This document shows positions 17,919-27,095 of a stretch of DNA of 43,136 nt, piece by piece. A program made the translations under genes and the position numbers. The stretch's first letter is position 1; each line of letters opens with the position of its first letter. Origin of the DNA: DATHWB01 sp040880725 (GTDB lineage: Bacteria > Actinomycetota > Acidimicrobiia > Spongiisociales > ZC4RG35); contig JBBDHV010000010.1 of assembly GCA_040880725.1 (NCBI GenBank), forward strand, positions 1-43,136. The letters run 5' to 3'. The notes below the pieces were generated by a model. It was not told the origin of the DNA. It searched no databases and saw only the letters and a program-made list of their open reading frames with translations.

Positions 17919-20900
17919 CTGAACCGGACCTCAGTGTCGTCGGCGAGGCGCTCGGCGGCTGCCGCCCGCAGCCGTTCCATGGCGTTGTCGAGTTCAGCTT
18001 CGGAAGTGATCGGGTACGGCCACACGGCCGCGGCCTCGATATAGGCGACCTCTCTCGTCGCGGCCACCCGATCGAGGACTGTGGCCGCTCTCTGTTCGAT
18101 GGCGGATACCGCCTGACGGTTGGCAACGAGTACCGCCAGATCTTCGATGGCTTCGTCGCCGAGCCCGTGTAGGGCCTGTGTCGCCTCATCGAACACGTCG
18201 TCTTCGACCGTCGGGTGTCGGGAGCGAAGACGTTCAACGGCGGCGTCAATCTCGTCGCGGGTGGCGAGCCGCGCTTCTTGTGTTGCCTGGGTCCGCAGTT
18301 TGTCCAGTTGACCTGCGAGGTGGCGAATTCGGGCGATGTCATCGCCAAGTTTCCCGGACCGAAGCAAGTCCGCCAGATCATTGTGGATCGGCTGAGCTTC
18401 CTGCGGAAGATGAGCGACCCCCTGGTCGACTAGACGACGAGCGTCGCGGAGCACGTCCAAGTCACCGTCGACTAGGTCGGCGAGCGCGATGACCGTCTTG
18501 CGTCCGGCGTCGAGATCTGACCTGCTTCCGTGGGCAGTCGTCACGACCATCTCGTCGTCGGTGGACAGCACCTGGCCCAACAGCTCCCGCGTCCTTGTCA
18601 CCACATCGGGCACAGGGATTCCCAGGCCGGTCAATGCCGACAGGACGCCGGTGCACGGGTCGCGCAGAGGGCGAAAGGCGTCGCGCACGGCAGCCGCCAC
18701 CTCTTCGAGGGCGAGGCCCGGTTGGCTCCCGGTGAAGGATGCGATCCATTCCGCGACGGAGGCTCGCTCATCAACGCCGGGGCCATGTTCGCTCGCCGGA
18801 CGGAATGCAGCGGAGCGGAACCGGGGAAGGGTTCGGAACACCTCGCCGAGTCGCTGGTCATGGGTGGAGGTGATTCGTTGTGCTTGGGTGATGACCTCAA
18901 CCAGTGAGGCTCTGATGGCTGCAGCTAACACCACCTGGAGGGCCTCGGGTGAGGCGCCGTAAGGCGGCCCACCGAAGTTCTGCTCCAGGTAGAGGCCGGT
19001 TGCCTCTTCACCGTATTGATGCCGCTCCCGGATCTTCTGAACGACCGAGTCAATCGGGCCCGAGTCGGTGATCAGCTCACGTCCGGTTGGGGTTAGGCGG
19101 AATAGCCCGAGGCCCGACTCGCCGAGGAGTTCGGGCAGACCGTCGAGGTCGTCGGCTCGGAGCACAAGCGAGGCCTGTTCTCTCGTGTAAGAGCCGGCAA
19201 ACAGGTCAAGCCGTGTGTAGACGTCTTCGATGCGCTCGGTCACGATCGACTCCGCCATCGAAACGAGACTTCCTTTGGGTGGTTCGGCAACCTCGCCCCG
19301 GAAGACTGCCTTGCCCGCCGCCAGGTCGGCCGTCAGGCGCTCTAGGACCAGTCGCTCGGCCCGGTCGCGACGTCCACGCTCCTCGGCCAGTAGTTCGACG
19401 TCAGCTGCCGTCTTGTTGGGGTTGTCCTTGCGGGAGATCATCTCGCTGCTGCGGTGGACCTCCTCGAGGGCTTCCCACGTGTCGTCGCCCAGTCGGAACG
19501 CCCAGAAGATCCTGCTTGCGGAGGTCGTTTCCCTCGACAGTGTCCGAAGCCGTTCCACATCGGACTCGTTGAGGATCTCCAGCTCGATGACTCCATCGGA
19601 GAGTTTCTCGCCTTCAACGACGAGTTGGATCTTGAAGGTGCGGCCACGCGTGATCGCTAGTGCGCCGAGCTTTTCACGGAGAATCCGTTTGCGCAGCTTG
19701 GTTTCATCGCCGGGGCGCATCTCGATTCCCCGCCGGGTCCGTTGCCAGTCCTTCTGCTCGGGAGACTGGAGCCGATATCCGGCGTCGGTCTGGCGAAGCC
19801 GGTCTTGTGACACGAGATGGTCGAGTGCTTCTCGTACATTGGGTTCGATCGAGTCGGCGTCGACGGTCGGATGTAACAGTGCTGCCAGATTGCGCACTGT
19901 GAGCGGAACGGCCGGCACATCGAGACACAGGGCGACGACTTTCATAACCCGGGTCTCGAGGGCGTTCTCGCCGAAGGTGTCAGCCACTTGGTCGACCTCG
20001 CTGCGCCACGATGTCGGGATCACTTCTTCGAGCAGGTCGTAGGAACGGTCGAGCGTGACGAGCTGGCCCACGGGGGACTCAGCCAGGCCGACGCGGGGGT
20101 TGGCGACTAACTGCTGGGCGTGCTTGATGATCGTGCGGTTCGACCCGCCCATGGTCCGAGGAGCGCCACCCTGAGACCGACGGGCGGACACGGCGTCGAT
20201 GAGCAGCTGCACCTGGTAGGGAACCATTGGATACAGTCGAACAAAGTCCTCAGCCCCGAACTCGCTCTCCCGGGTCGATTCGAGCCGAGTGGACGAGGCG
20301 AGCTGGTTGCGATGCTGGTCGTAAAGCGATCGAAGCTCCGCCTCTGCATCAGCGGTCTTGCCCAGCACACGCTTGCCGGCCACCTCGTCGATGTCGCTCG
20401 GGAGTAGATCGACTCGGATGGGGAATCTGTCGATGGCGCGGGCTAATTCGATCTGGCGTCCCTCTAGACTGTCTACAACGTCGTTGAGTCGTTCCTGTGA
20501 GGTGACGACGAGCCAGAGCTTGCCACGCTCCTTCTGGATGGCTTGGGCCAGACCCTGGAGGTGGCGCATGCGGTCGATGCTGCGCGCTACGTATTGCCCT
20601 GCCTCGTCAACGACGAAAACGAGCCGGGTGGCGCCCTCCCCGCGTCTCGCGAGAAGTTCGACTGCACGCTTGGCGAACCAGTTTTCGTTGACATCCGGCA
20701 TAGATGCCGACTTCGCCCAGCTGTCAGGGCTCGGGTAGGTGCTTGGTTCCAGAAGGTGAAGGGCGTGACTCGCTTCGTTCTTTGCGAGAATGACGTGTCG
20801 GCTGTCCCTCCAGGTACGTGCCCCGCCCGCTGCCTTGCCGAATGCCTCCTCGAACGCTCCGAGTTGTTCGCGCCCTTCCAACGTGTACTCGAGTTCGGCC

Positions 20901-21382
20901 AGCGTCAGGTCACGGGAATAGCCGAGAGCGTCGAGTAGCGCTCGATATACAGGCAGTACAACGGCCTCGGCCTCGTTGAGCACATTGGTGCTCTGGGACA
21001 AGTCGAGGAAGACTGCCCGGCTCGGCGCCTGGGCGTGGATCGTGTTCAGGATCGCCTGGACGGACGGAAGGTCGTGGATGGCGAAGAAATGGTCGGTGGC
21101 GGTCCGACCCTCCAACGCCGGGTTCTCGAGCAGGTAACCGAGGATCTTGGCGAACGACGACTTGCCCGATCCGAAAAAGCCACTGATCCAGACGTTCGTC
21201 TCCTCAGAAGGCGTCAGGATCGTCTCTTGGTATATGTTGAGGATCTTGTCGAGTTCGCCAGCGATGTGGTCTGTCACGACGTATTCGTCGATCTCTGCAG
21301 CGACGCTCGCCTCGGCATCGACCTTGATCACTTCTTCGATGCGTCGTGTGACGTCCCGTCTGAACAGATCGCGAATCTTCAC
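17915..21382 (-). CDS. brxC: BREX ATPase BrxC (PglY-like)
   Basis: 1155 aa from a GTG at 21382 that directly follows the brxB stop without a gap; AGAGGAG lies 6 nt upstream. The N-terminus MKIRDLFRRDV is typical of BrxC. Walker A GFFGSGKSSF is at 68-77 and Walker B VFVVDEAGQY at 255-264. The rest is largely helical with a long charged C-terminal part. BrxC is the large P-loop ATPase of BREX and is required in type 1 systems for methylation and phage exclusion. The size fits the family. Its stop overlaps the pglX start, consistent with coupled translation of the core complex. Confidence 0.93.
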   Translation of the reverse strand: MKIRDLFRRDVTRRIEEVIKVDAEASVAAEIDEYVVTDHIAGELDKILNIYQETILTPSEETNVWISGFFGSGKSSFAKILGYLLENPALEGRTATDHFFAIHDLPSVQAILNTIHAQAPSRAVFLDLSQSTNVLNEAEAVVLPVYRALLDALGYSRDLTLAELEYTLEGREQLGAFEEAFGKAAGGARTWRDSRHVILAKNEASHALHLLEPSTYPSPDSWAKSASMPDVNENWFAKRAVELLARRGEGATRLVFVVDEAGQYVARSIDRMRHLQGLAQAIQKERGKLWLVVTSQERLNDVVDSLEGRQIELARAIDRFPIRVDLLPSDIDEVAGKRVLGKTADAEAELRSLYDQHRNQLASSTRLESTRESEFGAEDFVRLYPMVPYQVQLLIDAVSARRSQGGAPRTMGGSNRTIIKHAQQLVANPRVGLAESPVGQLVTLDRSYDLLEEVIPTSWRSEVDQVADTFGENALETRVMKVVALCLDVPAVPLTVRNLAALLHPTVDADSIEPNVREALDHLVSQDRLRQTDAGYRLQSPEQKDWQRTRRGIEMRPGDETKLRKRILREKLGALAITRGRTFKIQLVVEGEKLSDGVIELEILNESDVERLRTLSRETTSASRIFWAFRLGDDTWEALEEVHRSSEMISRKDNPNKTAADVELLAEERGRRDRAERLVLERLTADLAAGKAVFRGEVAEPPKGSLVSMAESIVTERIEDVYTRLDLFAGSYTREQASLVLRADDLDGLPELLGESGLGLFRLTPTGRELITDSGPIDSVVQKIRERHQYGEEATGLYLEQNFGGPPYGASPEALQVVLAAAIRASLVEVITQAQRITSTHDQRLGEVFRTLPRFRSAAFRPASEHGPGVDERASVAEWIASFTGSQPGLALEEVAAAVRDAFRPLRDPCTGVLSALTGLGIPVPDVVTRTRELLGQVLSTDDEMVVTTAHGSRSDLDAGRKTVIALADLVDGDLDVLRDARRLVDQGVAHLPQEAQPIHNDLADLLRSGKLGDDIARIRHLAGQLDKLRTQATQEARLATRDEIDAAVERLRSRHPTVEDDVFDEATQALHGLGDEAIEDLAVLVANRQAVSAIEQRAATVLDRVAATREVAYIEAAAVWPYPITSEAELDNAMERLRAAAAERLADDTEVRFR

Positions 21383-21964
21383 TCAGGCTCCTCTCGCCAC
21401 TATCAGCGCCCGATATCCGTAGGTTGGCTCAGCCCGCCCCATGAAACTCAGGCCCGTCTCTCCGACCAGCTTTCCCGGATAGAGCAAAGTAACGGGCCGG
21501 TCCACGCGATTGCGAAGCTCATCGAGCAAAGTGCTCGTGCGGTAGCTCGGATACAAGGCGCCGGCCCGGTAGAGGAAGACCGCGCTCCGATCGCCCGCGT
21601 TGAGGAGCCGTTCGACAACGCGATCGGCCAGGCTCGGAGAAAGTCGGAGGATCTCGGCGACAGCGTTGTGAACCTCGTTGAGACCGGCTGGGTCTCCGTT
21701 CGCTGCCGATTCCTGCGCAATGAGCTGCTCGGCCCACCCGGACTCGTCTATCGCATCCCAGAACAGCTCTGCGAGCGAGATCGCAACGCAAGTGACGCGC
21801 CGAGTATCGGCCTCGAGCCATGTTCGGAGTTGACCAAGCTCCGAACGTACCGGGTACTCGTCGTGCGGGTCGTATTGGTATACGACGAACGGTGCATCGC
21901 CTCCACGGTCGAAGAAGTCGACGATTCGACGGCCGATCTGAGCGAGTGGATCACGCAGCGGCAC
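21383..21964 (-). CDS. brxB: BREX protein BrxB (DUF1788)
   Basis: 193 aa from a GTG at 21964, with GGAGG 5-6 nt upstream and a 14-nt overlap with brxA. The frame stays open far upstream, but those codons are a shadow of brxA and the shorter protein has the usual BrxB size. Recognisable family features are APFVVYQYDPHDEYPVRSEL near the N-terminus and, at the C-terminus, the strands SAVFLYRAGALYP, a helix with LLDELRN, and PVTLLYPGKLVGE. BrxB is a small conserved component of several BREX types whose biochemical role is not established. It sits directly before brxC. Confidence 0.88.
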   Translation of the reverse strand: MPLRDPLAQIGRRIVDFFDRGGDAPFVVYQYDPHDEYPVRSELGQLRTWLEADTRRVTCVAISLAELFWDAIDESGWAEQLIAQESAANGDPAGLNEVHNAVAEILRLSPSLADRVVERLLNAGDRSAVFLYRAGALYPSYRTSTLLDELRNRVDRPVTLLYPGKLVGETGLSFMGRAEPTYGYRALIVARGA

Positions 21965-22718
21965 GAACCACCTCCACCAAGCTCTCGCTACTCCAATCGA
22001 TCCGGATTGCTGTTCCGGCGGACTCGAAAGCGAGGGCGCCCGTGCCATGGGCACGGTGCAGCATCCCCAATACCTGGGATTCGTGCAGCAGCCATCGTCG
22101 CCACACCTTCGATGTGAGAAGCGCCCTAGATGACATCCCTTCCTGATGAAGCCGGAAGGCCACATACGCGAAGCCGGGGATCGACAGGGGCCGGGGATTG
22201 ATGTCCTTCCGTTGAGACCGCGTCGCTCCCGCGAGCATCCCGAAATCTCGCAGGGTTGATAGGAGACCCTGGCCAACCCGACGGGTCAGGCTGTCGGACC
22301 AATCGGGCAGCTCTCCATTCGCTGCCTGCTTCCCGATCCAATCAACGACATCTTCGGCTGAGATTGCGAGCCTGCCCTGTTCGTGCCACTCAAACAGCGG
22401 CCCCTCCGCAAACCGCGCAAGCAATTGGTCGACTCTTGTGGTCTCGAAGTAGCAAGCATCCCGGAAGGCGGCACCGTTTCCGGAGAGCACCGTCAGACCC
22501 GGAATCACTGCAGGCCCGGGATCCACATAGCGCGGCCGAAGCGCGTAGGTGAGGGTGTCGTAGATTCGCTTCTGCGAGGGCAGACCGAGAAGATTCGAAT
22601 CCACAACCCGCTCGAGATTCGCTTCGGGCGACAGCACGGGATCCCACACCTCCACGAACCGGAGGGTGTCGTCGATGAGGGCGCCCGCCTTCACGATGTT
22701 CGAGCTCAACCGGGTCAC
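21951..22718 (-). CDS. brxA: BREX protein BrxA (DUF1819)
   Basis: 255 aa from a GTG at 22718 that overlaps the upstream stop as GTGA; purine-rich GGAGG precedes it. It begins with a helical segment (SSNIVKAGALIDDTLRFVE) and ends with the family-typical strand and helix pattern (TGALAFESAGTAIRIDW, then SLVEVVRA). BrxA proteins are usually somewhat shorter, about 200 residues, and bind DNA in studied type 1 systems. Position in the order brxA-brxB-brxC supports the call strongly, whereas direct sequence recognition is moderate. Confidence 0.82.
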   Translation of the reverse strand: MTRLSSNIVKAGALIDDTLRFVEVWDPVLSPEANLERVVDSNLLGLPSQKRIYDTLTYALRPRYVDPGPAVIPGLTVLSGNGAAFRDACYFETTRVDQLLARFAEGPLFEWHEQGRLAISAEDVVDWIGKQAANGELPDWSDSLTRRVGQGLLSTLRDFGMLAGATRSQRKDINPRPLSIPGFAYVAFRLHQEGMSSRALLTSKVWRRWLLHESQVLGMLHRAHGTGALAFESAGTAIRIDWSSESLVEVVRAAA

Positions 22719-23296
22719 CCCTCCACCTCCAGGTAGGGCACGGCGAAGTCGGTGCCAAGGTCGGGATAGACCCCGGCGAGCTGATGGACATATGGGAGAG
22801 CCTCGTCGGGGTTCTCAAGTTCTCCCCGAGCCACTCTTCCCACTAGAAGGGCTCGTCCCTTTTTCGTGGTCGCCGGTATCGGGCCGCATCGCTCCCTTAT
22901 TTGTCCACAGAGCCGGTCGGTCGACATCGTCTCCAACTCCGACAGAAGCGTCGGTTCTTCCGATGACGTCTTTGTCTCCGCGAGCCACGCGCGAGCCCAT
23001 CGTCCAACCTGCCACACGTCACTGAACAGATGAACCGCGTTGTGGCGATCGATGATTTCGTTCTGGCGACGCTGAGCCGATTGGATGTCGATCTCGAGTC
23101 CAGCAGCACGCCACGTGCGAGGGAGCCGAGACTTCAAGACGACCCGGCCGGCCGCACCCAGAGCTCGAGACTGCCACCAGCCTCGGTGGTCGCTTTCGCC
23201 GAGTCGGGCGACCATCAGCACAAGCTCGACGACCTGGCGAGTGGCGGGGTGGTCTACTTCAACCGTCAATCTCGTTCGCTCCTCTGATCCTTCCAT
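22715..23296 (-). CDS. brxE: BrxE-like BREX accessory protein
   Basis: 193 aa if the ATG at 23296 is used. A TTG at 23269 would overlap the previous stop as TTGA, has AGAGGAG upstream, and would give 184 aa; the choice is open. The N-terminal helix and motif VARLGESDHRGWWQS (about 29-43) followed by a conserved HNAVHLF stretch resemble BrxE, the first gene of type 6 BREX loci. Its function is unknown. It is co-translated with brxA (GTGA overlap). The BrxE call is from memory of the family pattern and from its place at the head of the operon; an unrelated BREX-associated small protein remains possible. Confidence 0.65.
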   Translation of the reverse strand: MEGSEERTRLTVEVDHPATRQVVELVLMVARLGESDHRGWWQSRALGAAGRVVLKSRLPRTWRAAGLEIDIQSAQRRQNEIIDRHNAVHLFSDVWQVGRWARAWLAETKTSSEEPTLLSELETMSTDRLCGQIRERCGPIPATTKKGRALLVGRVARGELENPDEALPYVHQLAGVYPDLGTDFAVPYLEVEG

Positions 23297-23502
23297 GCCA
23301 CCATCTCAACAGCCGACCACATCTTGCATCGTCCTCGGCCGAGGTCGACAACCGGTCTCGGCATGTCTGGGTACCGCTTCTGGTAAGCCGACACGGTGTT
23401 CCTCTGCGCGAGGCCCAGCAGGTCAGCGACGGCCTGAGCATCAATCAGATCGTCGACGTCAACCGTACGGCCCATGGGGTCGTAGCCTACATGTGTTGAC
23501 AT
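23266..23502 (-). CDS. Small helix-turn-helix (MerR/AlpA-like) regulator at head of BREX operon
   Basis: 78 aa from the ATG at 23502; an ATG at 23475 would give 69 aa. The sequence DLIDAQAVADLLGLAQ followed by NTVSAYQKRYPDMPRPV and a basic GRGRCKMW...AVEMVAW end is the pattern of AlpA/excisionase-type winged helix-turn-helix proteins, which test for a residue-specific site and act as regulators or excisionases. It overlaps the brxE-like start and lies 29 nt after the relaxase stop. The likely job is regulating the BREX operon, possibly by binding the CCTACATGTG repeats that flank its start. Excisionase function is less likely because no integrase is nearby. Confidence 0.7.
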   Translation of the reverse strand: MSTHVGYDPMGRTVDVDDLIDAQAVADLLGLAQRNTVSAYQKRYPDMPRPVVDLGRGRCKMWSAVEMVAWKDQRSERD

Positions 23503-23545
23503 GAGGGCGAGAGCCCTCGCGGGTGCAGTTCCTACATGTGGTGAC
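23486..23545. repeat. Direct repeat pair with hairpin at relaxase/BREX junction
   Basis: CCTACATGTGTTGAC (23486-23500) and CCTACATGTGGTGAC (23531-23545) match at 14 of 15 positions with starts 45 bp apart. Between them GAGGGC-GAGA-GCCCTC (23503-23518) forms a 6-bp hairpin. One copy covers the relaxase stop codon, the other the first codons of the HTH gene. A second pair, TGGTGACCGG at 23539-23548 and 23563-23572, overlaps the relaxase end. These could be operators for the HTH protein, or traces of the insertion that placed BREX here. Confidence 0.5.
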
Positions 23546-26500
23546 CGGAGGCAGGCTGGAACTGGTGACCGGATGCGTGATCCCGGAGGCATGCAAGTTC
23601 TCTCGTCAACTCTCGGTTGGCTGTCATCCAGGCCACGACCAACTCGACCTCGCGGCCCTGTGGGCGTGGACCCAAGAGACCGGGAACATCGTCGGAGACG
23701 GCATGCCTAATCCGATACCGGACGGCCCGGTCGGCGATCGCATCCCAGGAGGCCCGACGGTCGGGCTCTGCGGGTCGCTCACCGATCGTGTCGACGACCC
23801 ATGCGGGTGGCTCGTAGCACAGAGCCGCGAGTCGATCTTGGTACCGAGCGTGTGCCTCGCGGCGCAGATTTGCGTACTCGATGAGCAGTTCCTTGTTCCG
23901 ATCCGCCGGCTGTGTGGAGCCCGCACCTACCGCCCTCAACTCCGCTTCGCGGTCGACCATGCGCTCCTCAATCTGTGCATCGGTGAACGTACGAGGTCCT
24001 CGCCCCGAATCAAGGGCCGCCGATTCCGCTGCCGTGCGACCAAGGGCAGTGATGAGGGCGGGCAGCCGCTCGGGATGTTGGTGGGTTAGGTGCGTGCATT
24101 CGCTCTCGTCGAGATCAAGATCGGTGAGGTAGATCGTGTTTGCTTCCCGGCCTCGACTCATGGTGACGTAGAGCCATTCCCGGTCAACGCCGTCACCGGT
24201 AACCGTGTGGGCACGCCGTGCGGTTGCACCTTGGGCCTTGTGTCCGGTGAGGGCGTATCCCCAGTCGAGGTTGCCTTCGTCGAGGTACCAATGTGGGATG
24301 GTCACTGTGCTGTTGTTGCGGTCGAGCATCAGCGTGACGGTTCTTCGTTCCGTGTCTACAGCCGTGACCGTGGCGAGATCGCCGTTGAGCACACCCAGCC
24401 TGTTGCGGTTCTTGAGGCACACGGCTCGGTCTCCGACCTGGAAGTTGCGGTCTCCCGTGTCCACTGACGGACCGTGGAGCAGCCCAGATTCGGCGATGCG
24501 GGCGCGGGCCTGCCGATTGAGCTGATCAACAGTGGCGTTGCGGTGCCCAATGAGAAGCACCTGGGCAGGGTCCCCGGTATCTCGCACGTCGTCGTACCAG
24601 GCGTCGACAGCTTGAACGATGGTGTCCTCGGCGGTGGTGGCGAGATTGATCAATCCTCTTCGGTCATACATGGCGACCGCCCGCGAGATCGACCCGGCGC
24701 GGAGTTCGCCCAGGGCGGTGCGTTCCCAGTCCTGGTCCTGGCGGACGTTCTCGGTCAGCTCGACGGCGGGGAGGCGGGCTACCAGTGCGGCGAAGAGGCC
24801 GCCAGCGTCGATCTCGGCGAGTTGATGATGGTCGCCGATGAGGATGAGTTTGCCGGATGCTTCTTCGACCAGGTCAGAGACCTCGGCAAGTTGGCGGCTG
24901 CCCACCATGCCAGCCTCGTCGACAACAACGATCGCCCCTGACGGGAGGCCACCTGATGCCTTGGTTTCCCAGATGAACCGGGCGAGGGTCGCCGATGGAA
25001 TGCCGGTTGCGGTCTCGAAGCCGGCGGCGGCCCGGGCGGCCAATGCAGTTCCAACGACGGGGGTCCCGGTTTCGGTGGCGAGTTCTTCGATGATGGTCAT
25101 GACCGTCGTCTTGCCGGTCCCTGCAGCTCCGACTCCGATGTCGATGGCGTTGCCGGATCCGGTGAACTGATGGACCATCGCTCGCTGACCGTCGGTGAGG
25201 TCAGGGTGGACTGCTAGTGCGGCTTCGACCTGCGCCTCGGGAACGGTCCATCGTTCGGCTGCGAGGCCGTTCTGGGCGCGGTCGATGATCCGCTGTTCGA
25301 TGGTGAGGAGTTCGGTGGTGGTGTAGCGGCGTTCGTGTATGAGTCCGGGGAAGATGTCACCGTTGCTGCGCCGCATCGTCGGTGGCTTCGTCGAGTTGAC
25401 GAGTTCGAGGAGGTGGTCGCGTTCGGCGGGGTCGAGTTCGATCGGCAGGTCATTCAGTGAGTCGATTGTGGGGTGGATGGGGAGGATCGGGATCACGTCC
25501 GGACGATTGAGAAAGCGTTCGGCGAGGGCTTCGACGTGGCTTCGTCGTCCGCCTTCGGGGAGTGCCGCCGCTGCGGCTTTGATGGCGTCAGCTCGGCCGA
25601 ACGTCGACGTCTGGGCGGTGAGCCCTTCAGCGGATGCCATCCTGTCGAGGATGGGGTCGGTGTCGGGGACGGTCACCTGTCGACTGTGATCCAGCACGGC
25701 GGTCACCGACTCGGGGGTGATTCCTACTTCGGCGCCCCGCTTCAGCCACACCGGCATGAGGCTGTCGACCGGGTGGTCTTGTTTGGGACCGCGCGTCGCC
25801 AGCGTGGCGATTTCGTTGGCGGCGGCGGTGTCTGCGTATCCGTGGGCAGTTCGCCATGTCTCGATGTCCTGGCGTCGTTGTGAGAAGGCCATGATCTGGC
25901 TCCGCGTGAACCCCTCGATGTCTGCCACGCCGTTGTTGACCGGCTGCCAGCGGACTCCGAGCCGTTCGGTGAGCCGGCTGCGGAGTTCGGATTCGTGGAG
26001 GTAGCCGGCGGCCAGCTTGTGCCGGTAGAGGAGGCGCCCGTCGATGGCCCGCCACACCCCGTCGACACCCTTCACCCGGTTCCCAACGACGACGTGGGTG
26101 TGGAGTTGGGGGTCGTCGGCTCTGCTGGTGAATTCGGTGAACCATGCCGAGACGTAGCCGGTGGTGCGGATCGGCCAGGTTTCGATCCGTTGACGCGGTC
26201 GCCCATCGTCACCGAGAATCGATTTCCCCTCATGGTCCAGGACCGGTGTTCGGGCTGCTCCCCTGGTCGACGACGCCACCGACTCGAGGTAGGCGACGGC
26301 CTCCGCGGTGGACTCCTCGAACGCCTCGACGACGTGGCGGCGAACCTCGTCATCCCCGAACGCCCACAACAGCGACACCGACTTGTCAGCCGAGAACGTC
26401 AGGTCCCAGGCAGCCACCCCGTCCTTGCGGAGCTGACGGCCAAGCTGTTCCCCCGTCGCCGGGTGCTGGCCGTCGAAGAGACGCACCAGACCCTCCGCCG

Positions 26501-26651
26501 ACACGGTGCCCTTCAGCCCCTGTTCGACGGCGCCGCTGCCGTGCCAACGACCGGTAGCGGTTCCCCCTCGCAGGTAGTAGTCCTCCCGGGGTGTGATCTC
26601 GCCCAGTTTCTGGAGGTAGTAATCCTTTCGGGCCTTAGCGATGCTCAGCAT
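23532..26651 (-). CDS. MOBF (TrwC/TraI-like) conjugative relaxase-helicase
   Basis: 1039 aa from the ATG at 26651, which gives the classic MLSIAKA start and has GGGGAG about 7 nt upstream; an ATG at 26666 adds five residues. The N-terminal relaxase domain has tandem Tyr pairs at 11-12 and 25-26, FSADKSVSLLW, and the metal-binding LHTHVVVGN motif (about 183-191, supplying two His of the three-His site). A RecD-like helicase follows with Walker A GAAGTGKT (508-515) and Walker B VVVDEAGM (575-582), and a later TGHKAQGAT motif. Such proteins nick oriT, stay covalently bound to the strand and unwind the element. The gene diverges from the repeat-rich region 26652-27114, the expected place for oriT. 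Confidence 0.93.
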   Translation of the reverse strand: MLSIAKARKDYYLQKLGEITPREDYYLRGGTATGRWHGSGAVEQGLKGTVSAEGLVRLFDGQHPATGEQLGRQLRKDGVAAWDLTFSADKSVSLLWAFGDDEVRRHVVEAFEESTAEAVAYLESVASSTRGAARTPVLDHEGKSILGDDGRPRQRIETWPIRTTGYVSAWFTEFTSRADDPQLHTHVVVGNRVKGVDGVWRAIDGRLLYRHKLAAGYLHESELRSRLTERLGVRWQPVNNGVADIEGFTRSQIMAFSQRRQDIETWRTAHGYADTAAANEIATLATRGPKQDHPVDSLMPVWLKRGAEVGITPESVTAVLDHSRQVTVPDTDPILDRMASAEGLTAQTSTFGRADAIKAAAAALPEGGRRSHVEALAERFLNRPDVIPILPIHPTIDSLNDLPIELDPAERDHLLELVNSTKPPTMRRSNGDIFPGLIHERRYTTTELLTIEQRIIDRAQNGLAAERWTVPEAQVEAALAVHPDLTDGQRAMVHQFTGSGNAIDIGVGAAGTGKTTVMTIIEELATETGTPVVGTALAARAAAGFETATGIPSATLARFIWETKASGGLPSGAIVVVDEAGMVGSRQLAEVSDLVEEASGKLILIGDHHQLAEIDAGGLFAALVARLPAVELTENVRQDQDWERTALGELRAGSISRAVAMYDRRGLINLATTAEDTIVQAVDAWYDDVRDTGDPAQVLLIGHRNATVDQLNRQARARIAESGLLHGPSVDTGDRNFQVGDRAVCLKNRNRLGVLNGDLATVTAVDTERRTVTLMLDRNNSTVTIPHWYLDEGNLDWGYALTGHKAQGATARRAHTVTGDGVDREWLYVTMSRGREANTIYLTDLDLDESECTHLTHQHPERLPALITALGRTAAESAALDSGRGPRTFTDAQIEERMVDREAELRAVGAGSTQPADRNKELLIEYANLRREAHARYQDRLAALCYEPPAWVVDTIGERPAEPDRRASWDAIADRAVRYRIRHAVSDDVPGLLGPRPQGREVELVVAWMTANRELTRELACLRDHASGHQFQPASGHHM

Positions 26652-26739
26652 CCGGACACTCCCCAACGGTCGGCCAGGACACCCCAGGCAACTTGTTGCA
26701 CGTGCGTGTGGTGCTGAGGGGGGTTGGATGCGAAACGGG

Positions 26740-27095
26740 TGACAGGGCTGGCAAGTGGCTCGACAGCTGACTCGTGGTGGCGACGGTGAACTGAGATGCG
26801 GATCTCTGTTGCGATATGGCTCATGTGGCCGATCGTGGGGTAGGACCCTGTCATTTCGTGATCATTTCGGCCGTTCGGAAAGGAAATCTCACCGCAGGTT
26901 GGGGCGGTAGTGCCCGGCAGCGGGCCGCACGTTCGCTCGCTTCCCGAGCGGCTGGCGGCTCCAGGTTTCTCTGCCGGGGAGCCTGTCAACGCTGGCGATG
27001 TCGGGGCGTTCGGATCGATGGCGTGCATCCGGCCAACCCGACATCGGCGAGTTGGAGGGTTACTGACAGGGTTCCTGACACTCTGCTGACAGGGT
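26740..27095. repeat. TGACAGGG iteron-like repeats (four copies)
   Basis: Plus-strand copies lie at 26740-26747, 27064-27071 and 27087-27094, and one inverted copy at 26846-26853 (read as CCCTGTCA). The last two sit in a tighter array in which CTGACA recurs at 27063, 27075 and 27086, i.e. every 11-12 bp or about one helical turn. This spacing suits binding of a protein to one face of DNA just upstream of the ArdC-primase start. Confidence 0.5.
26996..27046. repeat. Nested inverted repeat (cruciform-forming)
   Basis: Outer arms CGATGTCGGG (26996-27005) and CCCGACATCG (27037-27046) are perfectly complementary over 10 bp. Inside them CGGAT (27011-27015) pairs with ATCCG (27027-27031), leaving symmetrical 5-nt internal loops and an 11-nt apical loop. 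It could be recognised as a folded single strand by the relaxase or a primase. Confidence 0.55.

Noticed and set aside
21965..22276. N-terminal extension of BrxB
   Set aside because: The extra codons overlap brxA, give a Cys/Arg-rich non-conserved sequence, and make the protein about 100 residues longer than usual. The GTG at 21964 has a good ribosome-binding site.
26645..27028. 127-codon minus-strand frame in the relaxase-primase gap, whose stop overlaps the relaxase start
   Set aside because: No ribosome-binding site at plausible starts, no recognisable domain, and the region is dominated by repeats and hairpins. It remains possible that a short part is translated.
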